From contig CANQPH010000008.1 in assembly GCA_947625675.1 (NCBI GenBank), forward strand, positions 16,288 to 80,287: a stretch of 64,000 bases of DNA, read 5' to 3'. A program made the translations under genes and the position numbers. This document shows, piece after piece, positions 27,859-37,231 of the stretch (positions are counted from its first letter, which is position 1; every line of letters begins with the position of its first letter). Origin of the DNA: an uncultured Acetatifactor sp. GTDB lineage: Bacteria; Bacillota; Clostridia; Lachnospirales; Lachnospiraceae. The notes below the pieces were generated by a model. That model made no database searches. It had not been told where the DNA came from and saw only the letters and a list, made by a program, of their open reading frames with translations.

Positions 27859-30800
27859 CTATTTTAATACGGTTTCCGCAGAATGGCAAGACAGCGAAGA
27901 AAGATTTCTCAAGGCATGCAGCATGACCAGGATTTCATGGGCCAAAAGAGGGAAGGCGGCCAGAAGGAGGAGCAGGAGCCACTCCTTCAAGGTCAGGTGG
28001 GAGGTGCCGAAGGGCCCGATGAGAAAAGGCAGCTCCGTCACCGCAAACTGCAGGGCGAAGCCGAGAGCCCCCGCCAGCAGCATGAGCCGATTCTCCAAAA
28101 TCCCCCGGCGAAACACGGAGCGGTGCACGTCCCGCATCCCCACCGCATGGAACAGCTGGGACATGCCCAGGACCGTAAAGGCATAGGTCTGGGCCCGGTT
28201 CAGGATCCCTTCCCGTCCCAGCACCGAGGAAATTTCCCGAAGCAGGGCGGACAGGATGCCGGGCAGCCGGAAAATCCCCAGATTTGCGAGCCATCCGCTT
28301 CCCATCCCCGCCCCGACGGGAAGGGGCGGGCACCATCCTTCCAGCTTCAGAACCGTGAAGGGAACCAGAAGGAACGCCGTCAGGCTGATCATGGCGATCA
28401 GCAGTCCGTAAAAGCAGGTGCAGGCCAGACCTCCCCTTGCAAAAAGACTTTCCCCGGGCCTGCGGGGCGAATGCTCCATCAGGCTCTTTCCGTCATTGGG
28501 ATCCGCCCCCAGGGCCAGGGCCGGCAGGGAATCGGTGATCAGGTTGATCCACAGGATGTGGCTGGATTTCAGGGGAGAAGCGATGCCGGCGAGCACCGCC
28601 GCAAACATGGTCAGGATCTCCCCCAGATTGGAGGAAAGCAGGAAGATCACCGTTTTGCGGATATTTTCATATACGCCCCGCCCTTCCTCGATGGCTTTTT
28701 CAATGGTGGCGAAATTATCATCGGTCAAAATCATGTCGGAAGCCTGTCTGGCCACGTCCGTCCCCGCCTGTCCCATGGCGATGCCGATGTCCGCCGCTTT
28801 CAGGGACGGAGCATCGTTCACCCCGTCCCCGGTCATGGCCACGATCTCCCCCTTCTTTTGAAACCCTTTTACGATCCTCACCTTCTGGGCCGGAGACACC
28901 CTCGCAAAGACCCGCACCCGATCCAGACGTTCCAGAAACTCTTCCTCGCCGCAGGCATCCAGTTCCGGCCCCGTCATGCACTGGGAAGGGTCCTCCAGGA
29001 TATGCAGGCTCCGGCCGATGGCACAGGCGGTATCCCCGTGATCCCCCGTGATCATCACCGTCTTCACCCCCGCCTTTTGAAAGGTATGTACCGCTTCTTT
29101 CGCTTCCGGACGAAGAGGATCCCGCATCCCCGCCAGCCCCAGGAAGATGAGATTTTTTTCAAGCTGCGGGGTGGGCGTTCCGCCTTGAAAATCCCCTGAA
29201 ATTTCTCCCGTTGGAAAGCTTCCATCAGGAAAACGCTCCCCGCCTCCTCTTGTGCCAGAGTTCTCCAAAGGTTTCATGGCGAAGGCCAGGGTGCGGAGGG
29301 CCTCCGTAGACAGGGCTTTCACTTCCTCCAGGATCTGCCTGCGCTGATAAGAGGTCAATTCCTGCACCCGGCCATGGAGCAGGATGCGGTCGCAGCGTTC
29401 AAGGACCCGCTCCGGGGCTCCCTTGGTATAAGCGATATCGGCTGAATTCCCTCCGGCAAACTGCCTGTGACAGGTAGTCATCATTTTTCGGTCGGAATCA
29501 AAGGAAAGCTCCGCAAACCGGGGAAAACGCTTTTCCAGTTCAGACCGGGAAAACCCGAATTCCGCAGCAAGGTCCAGCAGAGCCAGCTCCGTGGGATCCC
29601 CGACCCGGCTCCCGGCCTCTTCCGCCCCGTCATTGCACAGGGTCATGGCCCGGAGAAAATGTTCCTGCGAGGCAGGAAATTTCTGCGGGACAGAATGCTC
29701 TCGTGAAGCAAGATGTCCCTGCGAGGCAGAATGCTCTCGTGAAGCAAGATGTCCCTGTGAGGCAGGGGAAGCCGATGCTGCGGAGAAAAAAGGCCAGGAA
29801 TTTCCTCCCTTCTCATATTCCCGCAAATCCAGGAAACAGCGTTCCACCGTCATTTTGTTCCGGGTCAGGGTGCCGGTCTTGTCCGAGCAGACCACACTCA
29901 CGGCCCCCAAAGTCTCCACGGAGGGCAGGCGGCGGATGATGGTGTTCACCCGCACCATCCTGGTGACGCTCAAAGCCAGACAGATGGTCACCACCGCAGG
30001 CAGCCCCTCCGGCACCGCCGCCACCGCCAGGGAAATGGCCGTGACCAGCATGTCCGGGATGTTTCTGTGCTGCAGCACGGCGATTCCGAACAGGAAAGCG
30101 CACAGCGCCAGGGACAAGATGCTCAGCACCTTGCCCAAATCCCCCAGACGTTTCTGCAGGGGAGTCAGTTCCTCCCCGCTCTCCGAGATCAGGGCGGCGA
30201 TCCGGCCGAGCTCCGTGTCCATTCCCGCAGCCGTGACCAATCCTTCTCCCCGGCCGCTGGTGACGATGGTGGACATATAGACCATGTTGCGGCGGTCTCC
30301 CAGGGGGATGGCCTCCTCCCCTTCTCCCGGCAGACCCACGCTGGAATACCTGCCGTTCCTGGCCAGGAACCTGGCATCCTTTTCCATGGGCAGAGATTCC
30401 CCGGTGAGGGCGGATTCCTCCACCTTCAGATTGCTGCTCTTTACCAGACGCAGATCCGCCGGAACCTGGCATCCAGCCTCCAGGCAGACCAGATCCCCCA
30501 CCACCAACTCTGCGGCGGGAATCTCCCGCTTCATCCCTTCCCGGACCACCAGGGCGTGGGGCGCAGTCAGCTTTTTCAGGGAATCCAGCGCCTTCTTCGC
30601 CTTGCCCTCCTGTGCCAGTCCCACTGCGGCGTTGAGCAGGATCACCGCCCCGATGATCACCGCATCGCTTATTTCCCGCAAAAAAACAGAGACCCCGGCA
30701 GCCCCGATCAGCACATAGATCAGGGGATCCCGCAGCTGCTCCAGAAACGCTTCCAAAAGGCTCTTCCTGCGGGCGGAACGCAGTTCGTTCCTGCCGTTTC

Positions 30801-30897
30801 GCAAAAGCCTTTCCCGGGCCTCCTGTTCCGTCAGCCCTCCGTGAATGTCCCCGGACACCGCCTGCCTGGTCTCTTCAATGGTTCTGCCTGTATACAT
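27859..30897 (-). CDS. P-type calcium-transporting ATPase (PMCA/SERCA type)
   Basis: A 1012-residue membrane pump. Order: N-terminal cation ATPase segment (LTEQEARERLLRNGRNEL), helices M1-M2, actuator domain with ALTGES, M4 with PEGLPAVVT, phosphorylated Asp339 in SDKTGTLT, nucleotide domain, hinge TGDGVNDAPSLKAADIGIAM, and C-terminal helices with NLITDSLPALALG. PEGLP and NLITD fit calcium transport, as in YloB. Residues about 377-412 of the nucleotide domain are a hexapeptide repeat (ASREHS/ASQGHL) encoded by six 18-bp units. ATG 30895-30897 is chosen (MYTGRTIEETRQ; GGAGG upstream). It lies between spoVAC and GH105. Confidence 0.93.
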   Translation of the reverse strand: MYTGRTIEETRQAVSGDIHGGLTEQEARERLLRNGRNELRSARRKSLLEAFLEQLRDPLIYVLIGAAGVSVFLREISDAVIIGAVILLNAAVGLAQEGKAKKALDSLKKLTAPHALVVREGMKREIPAAELVVGDLVCLEAGCQVPADLRLVKSSNLKVEESALTGESLPMEKDARFLARNGRYSSVGLPGEGEEAIPLGDRRNMVYMSTIVTSGRGEGLVTAAGMDTELGRIAALISESGEELTPLQKRLGDLGKVLSILSLALCAFLFGIAVLQHRNIPDMLVTAISLAVAAVPEGLPAVVTICLALSVTRMVRVNTIIRRLPSVETLGAVSVVCSDKTGTLTRNKMTVERCFLDLREYEKGGNSWPFFSAASASPASQGHLASREHSASQGHLASREHSVPQKFPASQEHFLRAMTLCNDGAEEAGSRVGDPTELALLDLAAEFGFSRSELEKRFPRFAELSFDSDRKMMTTCHRQFAGGNSADIAYTKGAPERVLERCDRILLHGRVQELTSYQRRQILEEVKALSTEALRTLAFAMKPLENSGTRGGGERFPDGSFPTGEISGDFQGGTPTPQLEKNLIFLGLAGMRDPLRPEAKEAVHTFQKAGVKTVMITGDHGDTACAIGRSLHILEDPSQCMTGPELDACGEEEFLERLDRVRVFARVSPAQKVRIVKGFQKKGEIVAMTGDGVNDAPSLKAADIGIAMGQAGTDVARQASDMILTDDNFATIEKAIEEGRGVYENIRKTVIFLLSSNLGEILTMFAAVLAGIASPLKSSHILWINLITDSLPALALGADPNDGKSLMEHSPRRPGESLFARGGLACTCFYGLLIAMISLTAFLLVPFTVLKLEGWCPPLPVGAGMGSGWLANLGIFRLPGILSALLREISSVLGREGILNRAQTYAFTVLGMSQLFHAVGMRDVHRSVFRRGILENRLMLLAGALGFALQFAVTELPFLIGPFGTSHLTLKEWLLLLLLAAFPLLAHEILVMLHALRNLSSLSCHSAETVLK
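29661..29768 (-). repeat. Six 18-bp tandem repeats inside the P-type ATPase gene
   Basis: Units at 29661, 29679, 29697, 29715, 29733 and 29751. Two types alternate: GCTCTCGTGAAGCAAGAT (two exact copies) and GTCCCTGCGAGGCAGAAT with variants. They add hexapeptides in frame to the nucleotide-binding domain. Slippage-prone, so copy number may vary between strains. Confidence 0.85.
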
Positions 30898-31069
30898 GGA
30901 CTCCCCGCCTCCCACTCCTCCCTCCGGGGTGCGGACCGCCTGCAGTGCAAAACGGGGGATGCGGACATGTCTCCGCACCGTCGGAGGGATATTTTGTGGT
31001 ACATCCTATGCGGGAGAAAGGGAAAATATGTCCAGGCCCCTCCCCTTCTTAAGCTGCTTCCTCTCCTTC

Positions 31070-31525
31070 CTAAGCCATCCCCAGCATCTTCTCCGCCCAA
31101 TAGATCAGGCCGAAGATCCAGCTTGAGAAAATCCCGAAAAGGATCACCGGGCCCGCAATGGTGAAAATCTTGCAGCCCACGCCGAAGACCTGGCCTTCCT
31201 TTTTGAACTCGATGGCGGGAGCCGCCACGGAATTGGCGAAGCCGGTGATGGGCACCAGGGCCCCGGCGCCGCCCCACTTCACGATGCTGGGATAGAGGTT
31301 GAGCCCCGTCAGAATCACGGAACACAGCACCAGAATCAGGGAGCACCAGCCTCCCGCATCCTGCTTATCCAGCCCCAGAGAGGCGGCAAAGTTCAAGATT
31401 CCCTGTCCTATGACGCAGATCAACCCGCCCACCAGGAAGGCCCGCAGCATCTGCAGTCCCAAGTTGTGGGTCGGGGTGACCTGTTTCACATATTCTTCAT
31501 ATTCCTGTTTTTCTTTCTCGTCCAT
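31070..31525 (-). CDS. spoVAC: Stage V sporulation protein AC
   Basis: A 151-residue membrane protein with about four helices, the mechanosensitive channel part of the SpoVA complex. VKQVTPTHNLGLQMLRAFLV, LVGGLICVIGQGILNFA, KWGGAGALVPITGFANSVAA and EFKKEGQVFGVGCKIFTIAG are its signatures. ATG 31523-31525 with AAGGAGG 5 nt upstream; a 20-residue extension crosses the promoter. It lies between the rhamnosidase gene and the ATPase gene, 18.5 kb from spoVAB and 6.8 kb from spoVAD. Confidence 0.95.
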   Translation of the reverse strand: MDEKEKQEYEEYVKQVTPTHNLGLQMLRAFLVGGLICVIGQGILNFAASLGLDKQDAGGWCSLILVLCSVILTGLNLYPSIVKWGGAGALVPITGFANSVAAPAIEFKKEGQVFGVGCKIFTIAGPVILFGIFSSWIFGLIYWAEKMLGMA

Positions 31526-31545
31526 AACTGCCTCCTTTTGGGAGA

Positions 31546-31574
31546 TAGTATCTGTCCTTTTTTTCAAAATATGC
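31546..31574 (-). promoter_or_regulatory. Sigma-G-like promoter of spoVAC
   Basis: Minus strand -35 GCATA (31570-31574), 17-bp spacer, -10 GATACTA (31546-31552), 21 bp before the ATG, in the 77 bp after the rhamnosidase stop. Confidence 0.6.
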
Positions 31575-31602
31575 GGCACGGACAAGAAAGCGGGCGAAAA
31601 CC

Positions 31603-34227
31603 TCAGGCCTGCGCCCTTTCACACACGATTTCATAGACCCCTGAACCGACATTTGCTTCCACGTTTTTCCCGTTTTGCCTTATATCCGCCCAAAAAGAGG
31701 GTTCCGCGCAGTGCACCTTCTCCAGGGCAACATCCGGAAGCACGATCTGCGCCTGCGCCCGGAGGGGCACCGCAAAACCATAAAAAATCTTGTTTCCTTC
31801 TATCTTCCAGCCGCTTTCATAGATTCCCATGGGAGAATCATATCTGCATTTCACCCATCCCAGACGCTCATGGGGCCTGGGAGCCAGAAGCGCTTTTCGG
31901 AAGCCGGGAACTCCTTCCAGGGGTTTCAGCCCTGCTGCGTACTGATAAATCCATTCCACGATGGAACCGTAGGAATAATGGTTCAAAGAATTCATACCGG
32001 CAGGATTGATATGTCCGTCCGGCAGCACGGAATCCCACCTTTCCCAGATGGTGGTGGCCCCCATAAGCACCGGATACAGCCAGCCGGGACAATCCTCGTT
32101 CAACAAAAGCGTGTAGGCCATTTCATCGTTCCCCGTTTCCGACAATACCTTGCACAAAAGAGGCGTCCCCACAAAACCCGTTTTCAAGTGTTTGTGATCC
32201 TTTTCCAGACGGGCGATCAGGGCGGAGGCCAGACCGTCCCTGTACTGCGGCGGACAGATGCCGAAGGCCAGGGCCAGGAGATATCCCGTCTGCGTGTCCA
32301 GTTTCAAATGCCCTTCTTCCGTAAAATAAGCCCCGACAATGGCCTTTTTGATCCGTTCCGCATGGGAAGCGTAACGTGCGGCCTCCTCTTTGCCCAAAAC
32401 CTTTCCGGCCTTGGCCGTCAACAGCGTGGACAGATAATAATAACAGGAAGCGACGTAATGCGTATCCGTGGCGCCGAAAGGAAGGTTGGGATCCGGCCCG
32501 TCCAGGGCCAGCCAGTCCCCATAATGGAACCCCGTGGTCCACAATCCCGTGTTGCCGCTCTTCTCATCCTCTCTTCTCACGTAATCCGCCCACATTTTCA
32601 TGGAAGGGTACTGCTGCTCAAGGATGGATTTGTCGCCGGAATACAGATACACCGTCCAGGGAATGATCGTCGCCGCATCCGCCCAGGCCGAGGAATGATA
32701 ACCTTCCTCGATATGCATGAAGAAGGAAGGCACCGTCATTGTCACCCGGCCCCCGTATTTTTCCTGCTCCCGCATCATGTCGTATCCATATTTTGCAAAA
32801 AACGGATACACCTCCATCTGACAGGCCGCCGTGCCGCAGAAGACCTCCGCATCCCCAGTCCATCCCATCCGTTCGCAGCGCTGGGGACAATCCGTGGGAA
32901 CCTCGATAAAATTACCCTTCTGACTCCAAAGCGTGTTGCTGATCAGGCGGTTCACCAGCGGGCTGCCCGTCTTCAGGGAGCCTATGATCTCCATGTCAGA
33001 ATAGATCACTTCTCCCAGCAGATCCTCCAGATTCCACTCTCCGGTGCAGCCTTCCACCTTCACGTATCGAAAACCATAATAGGTGAAGTGAGGGCGCACC
33101 CAGCGCTCCTTCCCATCGGACACATAATAAAATTCCGCCTTGGCCAGGCTCAAATTCTCCCGGTAAAAATTGCCATCCTGGAGGATTTCTCCGTATTGAA
33201 AATGCAGCTTCGTTCCCGCAGGCTCCCTGCAATAAAAGGCCAGCCATCCCGCCATGTTCTGCCCCAGGTCCACCACCGTCTCCCCGGCCGGAGTGTGCAG
33301 GATCTCCCTGGGGCGGATCCTCTCCTGTACCAAAATGGGCAGACTTTTTCTGGGTAAAAATTTCTTTCCTTCCGCAGACATGTCCATGGGCACGACCCGG
33401 ACCTTTCCCTCGCATTCCACCGTCCGGGAGGGATCCTGCCATTCCCCGTGATAGATCTCCGCATATCGGATGGGCCCGGAACCGGCCTTCCAGCTGGTAT
33501 CCGTGGACAGACGGATTCTTTCGCCGTCCTGACAGCAAATCTCCAGGTCGCAAAAAGCGGCCTTTTCCTTGCCGTAAATCTGCCGCTTCCCCTCGTATCC
33601 GAAGTAGCCGCTGTACCATCCCGGAGCGACGATCATGGTCAGGACATTTTCCCCTTCTCTGAGCAGCTCCGTGACATCCAGGGTCTGATAGGACAGCCAG
33701 CAGTCATAGGCGGTGCTTCCCGGAGCCAGGTACTCTTCTCCCGCCTTCCGACCGTTCACCCACAGCTCGTAGACGCCCAGGGCGCTGGCGCAGACTCTGG
33801 CCCGCTCCGCCGCCTTTTCCAGGCGAAATTCCTTCTGAAAATAGTCCACGTCGCCGCTTTCTTCCGCCTCGATAAACTCTCCCTTCAGGGCCCCGGGCTT
33901 CCTGGCGGTTTCAAAAAAGGCGGTTTCGCTCTCCCCGGTTTCCTCCGCCTTCGTTTGCCTGTCTCTGACTTTCACCCATACCTTCCAGTAATACCTGGTG
34001 CCCGGAAGGGTTTCCAGAGGAAGCTCCCAGGCCACATTGTCAATATCGGTGCGAAATCCCGTGTCATACAGGACTTCCTGGAGATTTTCCTCCGCCGCCA
34101 CGAGAATGCGTGCGCTTTCCCATTCCTTTCCGCCGCATTCTTCCACTGCGAAAGAAAAAACAGGCCGCTCCAGATCAAAGCCCACGGGATTTGTCATATG
34201 ATTCGTTCTCAGTCTGCCTATTTTCAT
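31603..34227 (-). CDS. GH78 alpha-L-rhamnosidase
   Basis: An 874-residue enzyme that releases terminal alpha-L-rhamnose, here probably from imported pectin or flavonoid glycosides since no signal peptide is seen. N-terminal beta-domains (LRTNHMTNPVGFDLERPVFS; LWVNGRKAGEEYLAPG), then the (alpha/alpha)6 barrel with TDCPQRCERMGWTGDAEVF (acid residues), FHYGDWLALDGPDPN, and a C-terminal beta-sandwich (ALLAPRPHERLGW). ATG 34225-34227 with GGAAGAAT just upstream; the open frame to 34386 lacks homology. Last gene of the operon SGNH-araC-lplB-lplC-binding protein-GH78. Confidence 0.92.
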   Translation of the reverse strand: MKIGRLRTNHMTNPVGFDLERPVFSFAVEECGGKEWESARILVAAEENLQEVLYDTGFRTDIDNVAWELPLETLPGTRYYWKVWVKVRDRQTKAEETGESETAFFETARKPGALKGEFIEAEESGDVDYFQKEFRLEKAAERARVCASALGVYELWVNGRKAGEEYLAPGSTAYDCWLSYQTLDVTELLREGENVLTMIVAPGWYSGYFGYEGKRQIYGKEKAAFCDLEICCQDGERIRLSTDTSWKAGSGPIRYAEIYHGEWQDPSRTVECEGKVRVVPMDMSAEGKKFLPRKSLPILVQERIRPREILHTPAGETVVDLGQNMAGWLAFYCREPAGTKLHFQYGEILQDGNFYRENLSLAKAEFYYVSDGKERWVRPHFTYYGFRYVKVEGCTGEWNLEDLLGEVIYSDMEIIGSLKTGSPLVNRLISNTLWSQKGNFIEVPTDCPQRCERMGWTGDAEVFCGTAACQMEVYPFFAKYGYDMMREQEKYGGRVTMTVPSFFMHIEEGYHSSAWADAATIIPWTVYLYSGDKSILEQQYPSMKMWADYVRREDEKSGNTGLWTTGFHYGDWLALDGPDPNLPFGATDTHYVASCYYYLSTLLTAKAGKVLGKEEAARYASHAERIKKAIVGAYFTEEGHLKLDTQTGYLLALAFGICPPQYRDGLASALIARLEKDHKHLKTGFVGTPLLCKVLSETGNDEMAYTLLLNEDCPGWLYPVLMGATTIWERWDSVLPDGHINPAGMNSLNHYSYGSIVEWIYQYAAGLKPLEGVPGFRKALLAPRPHERLGWVKCRYDSPMGIYESGWKIEGNKIFYGFAVPLRAQAQIVLPDVALEKVHCAEPSFWADIRQNGKNVEANVGSGVYEIVCERAQA

Positions 34228-34349
34228 ATTCTTCCATTTTCCTCCATTTTCCTGATTTCCGCACTTGATAAGTTTGTGCCCGGCGAGGTACGGACACAGA
34301 TCCTGCCCAAAAGAGCATGCTCCGCAAGTTTTTATTGCCATATACGCAC

Positions 34350-34381
34350 AAGGAGCACCGCATTGATATGCGGCGCTCCTT
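34350..34381 (-). other. Strong hairpin between the binding-protein and rhamnosidase genes
   Basis: AAGGAGC-A-CCGCAT, TGAT loop, ATGCGG-C-GCTCCTT: 13 paired bases, one mismatch, just after the binding-protein stop. No U-tract follows in either direction, so it is likely an mRNA-stabilising or processing hairpin that lets the binding protein be made in excess over downstream genes. Confidence 0.65.
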
Positions 34382-34395
34382 ATCAATGAACAAAA

Positions 34396-36204
34396 TTACT
34401 TCATCGCCTGATAATAATCATCATAATACTTCAAGAGCTCCGTGGCACCCAGCCTGTCCATCTCATCGAAGTAGTCATCCAGTTCCTCGAGAGGTCTGGC
34501 CCCGGTGATGAACTTGGCCGTCTCGGCCTTGGAATAATCGCTCAAGAGCACTCCGAGATTGGTCACGGTAGTCGCCGTCTCGGCATCGAAATAGACCTGG
34601 CCCGGGAATCCCTCGGTAGCGAGATGATAGCAAAGCGTATACTTCTGGGACATCATGTAATGGAACTGGCCGCTCTGGCAATAGGTCTCGTCATGGCGGA
34701 GCACGGAGGTATCCTCCAGGGTCGCCGCATATTCATCCGGCATCCAGCTGGTAAGCGGGTTCTTGTCGTACTCTTCCAGACTTCCATCGTAAATGTCGAT
34801 TCCAAGCGTGCTGTAACCCCACAGCTGAATCACCTGAGGAATGTATTCCGCCACGCTGTTGTAGCCCTTCAGATCCGCATGTACCTGATTCATCTGATCA
34901 TCGAAGCTCCATCCTGCCACGTCGTACAGATACTCCGTATCCCATTCATTGTTGGGGCCAACGGTAGACAGCAGCAGGTTGTGGAAGGTATAGAACCAAT
35001 CCAGGAAGGTCGCCGCCAGTTCCGGCTCCTCGCAGGCGGTGGTCACAACTCCGGAACCGCAGGAAAGGGCTCCCAGGTTGATGGGCCACTGCGCCGTGTC
35101 ATTGTATTCGCTGGTCAGCGGCATCACGCCCCACCACGCTTCATAATCGTCCGTATAGAGGAAAGGCGCCTGGGCGATGAAACCGTTGCGGCCTTCCACC
35201 ATGAAGGTATCCGTGGTGCTCTGATCCATGGTAAAGAAATCGGGATGGATCAGCTCTTCCTCATAAAGGGTATGCATGAAGGTTAAAAAGGCGCCGTAGG
35301 CTTCCCTGTCCGCCGCAGGCAGCACCACCTTGCCGTCCCGCAGGGCAATGGACAGGCCAGAAGCGTCCATGGTCAGATAACCGAACGCATTCATGATATA
35401 GATCATGGGATTGTTGGTCATGTAGCTTCCTCCCAGAGGATAGCAATCCGGATTCATCTTTTTAAAGGCCCGCAGCACATCCAAAAGCTCGTCCAGGGTC
35501 TGGGGAACCTCCTTGCCGCACTGCTCCAGCCAGTCGTAATTCATGAAGGCCCTGCTGACAACCTGACACTCACCGGGATCGGTAATGTAGCCCGTTGACC
35601 AGATATGTCCTTCGCCGTCCCGAATTGCGGACAAATACTCCGGATGCTCCGTATAGATCTTCGTCAGGTGCGGCATATAGGTCTCGTTGAGATAAGGGGC
35701 CAGATCGATCAGCTGTCCTTCCGTGGCGCCGTAGTTGACCAGTTCTTCCGCCGAGAAGCCTGCGCCGATGATCAAATCCGGCAGCTCGTTGCCGTCGGTA
35801 AAGAGCAGAGGGATCATCTCGTTCCTGTTTTGCCAGGTGAACTTGGTCACTTCGATATCGATGTTCATGGCGTCCTCAATGAACTTATAAAGCCAAAGCT
35901 TTTCGGGATCCGGAGACTCCGGACTCATCTGGATGTAAAGGCTCAGCTTCTTTTCCGTCCCTTCCTTTACCAGAGGCAGAGTATCGGAAGAATTCAGCCA
36001 GGAAAGATCCTTCCCCTGAGACTGCCCTTCCCCTTCGCCGGCGGAGCCGCTTTCCTGGGCGGGAGCGCTCTGGTTTCCTCCGGAACCGCTTCCTCCCGAA
36101 CCGCTTCCTTCTCCTCCCGTTCCTCCGCCGCAAGCGGTCAGGAAAAGCATCGTGCCCGTCAGGACAAGCGCCAACAGACGTTTACAGTGTTTCCATTTTT
36201 TCAT
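34396..36204 (-). CDS. LplA-type sugar ABC transporter binding lipoprotein
   Basis: A 602-residue lipoprotein: signal peptide with lipobox FLTAC (Cys near 25), a Gly/Ser-rich linker, then the large (about 550 aa) binding domain of the LplA/YtcQ class. SLYIQMSPESPDPEKLWLYK, GNELPDLIIGAGFSAEELVN and WLEQCGKEVPQTLDELLDVL are typical. This class serves oligosaccharide importers such as those for rhamnogalacturonan fragments. The two permease genes lie directly upstream; no ATPase gene is present, so a shared MsmX-like ATPase is expected elsewhere. Confidence 0.92.
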   Translation of the reverse strand: MKKWKHCKRLLALVLTGTMLFLTACGGGTGGEGSGSGGSGSGGNQSAPAQESGSAGEGEGQSQGKDLSWLNSSDTLPLVKEGTEKKLSLYIQMSPESPDPEKLWLYKFIEDAMNIDIEVTKFTWQNRNEMIPLLFTDGNELPDLIIGAGFSAEELVNYGATEGQLIDLAPYLNETYMPHLTKIYTEHPEYLSAIRDGEGHIWSTGYITDPGECQVVSRAFMNYDWLEQCGKEVPQTLDELLDVLRAFKKMNPDCYPLGGSYMTNNPMIYIMNAFGYLTMDASGLSIALRDGKVVLPAADREAYGAFLTFMHTLYEEELIHPDFFTMDQSTTDTFMVEGRNGFIAQAPFLYTDDYEAWWGVMPLTSEYNDTAQWPINLGALSCGSGVVTTACEEPELAATFLDWFYTFHNLLLSTVGPNNEWDTEYLYDVAGWSFDDQMNQVHADLKGYNSVAEYIPQVIQLWGYSTLGIDIYDGSLEEYDKNPLTSWMPDEYAATLEDTSVLRHDETYCQSGQFHYMMSQKYTLCYHLATEGFPGQVYFDAETATTVTNLGVLLSDYSKAETAKFITGARPLEELDDYFDEMDRLGATELLKYYDDYYQAMK

Positions 36205-36291
36205 AAAAACCTCCTTCCGATGCGTCGCATCTTTGAAATAAATTGATTGGTTATCTTAAAGCACTATCGCTTCAAAATCCGGGAAATGGCA

Positions 36292-37218
36292 TCAACCTTT
36301 TACAGAACCGATCATCACGCCCTGGGCGAAATATTTCTGCACGAAGGGATAGGCCACGAGCAGGGGCAGACTGGCGATAAATATAATGGAATATTTCATG
36401 CCCTGGGCGGCATGGGCCTTGTTCAGCAGATATTCCATGGTCGCCACATCCTTGCCGGAGGTGCCGTCCAAAATCATCGTCTGGTTGGTGATCAGGATGT
36501 TCCGAAGCACCAGCTGCAGGGGATAATATTTTTCTTTATGGAGATAGATCAGCGCCGTATAATAATCGTTCCAATGTCCCACCCCATAGTAGAGGGTCAT
36601 CACCGCCAGGATGGGCTTGGCCAGCGGCAGGGCGATCCTGCTTAGGCACTGCCATTCACCGGCACCGTCGATATAGGCCGCATCATAGATATCGGGATGG
36701 ATGCTGGTGGAAAAGTATTGCCTGGTCACGATCAGGTTATAACAGCTCACCCCCGTACCGAGGATCATGGAAAGCGGACTGTTCACCAGATGAAGGCTGC
36801 TCATCAGCAGATAAGAGGGCACCAGGCCGCCGCCGATGAACATGGTGAGGAAGAAAAACCAGGAAATGATCCCCCGGAAAGGCAGATATTTCTTCGTCAG
36901 CACGTAGGCCGCCGGTATGGTCAGCACCAGGTTGTACATGGTTCCCAGAACCGTATATATGATAGTGTTGCGATACCCCATCCACAGCTTGCTTTCCTTC
37001 AATATGTTTCTGTAGGCATCCGTCGTGAAGTCCCGGATCCAGACCAGGGTACGGCCCGCCGCCACCTGGGTGGGATCGGAAAAAGAAGCGATCACGCAGA
37101 AGTACAGAGGATATATAATCAGAAGCGTGAGCAGCACAACCAGGGAGGTATTGACAACGTCAAACAACGTTATGCGCTTTAATTTGGAATGCGATTTCAG
37201 ACTGGATTGCTTTTTCAA
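36292..37218 (-). CDS. LplC-type sugar ABC permease, TTG start
   Basis: A 308-residue inner-membrane permease with six helices. The EAA loop is YDAAYIDGAGEWQCLSRIAL followed by PLAKPILAVM; the N-terminus ITLFDVVNTSLVVLLTLLII and the end FVQKYFAQGVMIGSVKG are characteristic of LplC/YtcP. No ATG exists near the start: the frame opens with TTG (37216-37218), with AAAGGAGG 7 nt upstream, while an out-of-frame ATG between them leads to a stop after one codon. The gene follows the LplB-type permease by 13 bp. Confidence 0.92.
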   Translation of the reverse strand: MKKQSSLKSHSKLKRITLFDVVNTSLVVLLTLLIIYPLYFCVIASFSDPTQVAAGRTLVWIRDFTTDAYRNILKESKLWMGYRNTIIYTVLGTMYNLVLTIPAAYVLTKKYLPFRGIISWFFFLTMFIGGGLVPSYLLMSSLHLVNSPLSMILGTGVSCYNLIVTRQYFSTSIHPDIYDAAYIDGAGEWQCLSRIALPLAKPILAVMTLYYGVGHWNDYYTALIYLHKEKYYPLQLVLRNILITNQTMILDGTSGKDVATMEYLLNKAHAAQGMKYSIIFIASLPLLVAYPFVQKYFAQGVMIGSVKG

Positions 37219-37231
37219 ATCATACCCTCCT

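Noticed and set aside
34350..34381. Rho-independent terminator after the sugar-binding protein gene
   Set aside because: The stem is strong but no U-tract follows on the coding strand; kept as an mRNA stability hairpin.
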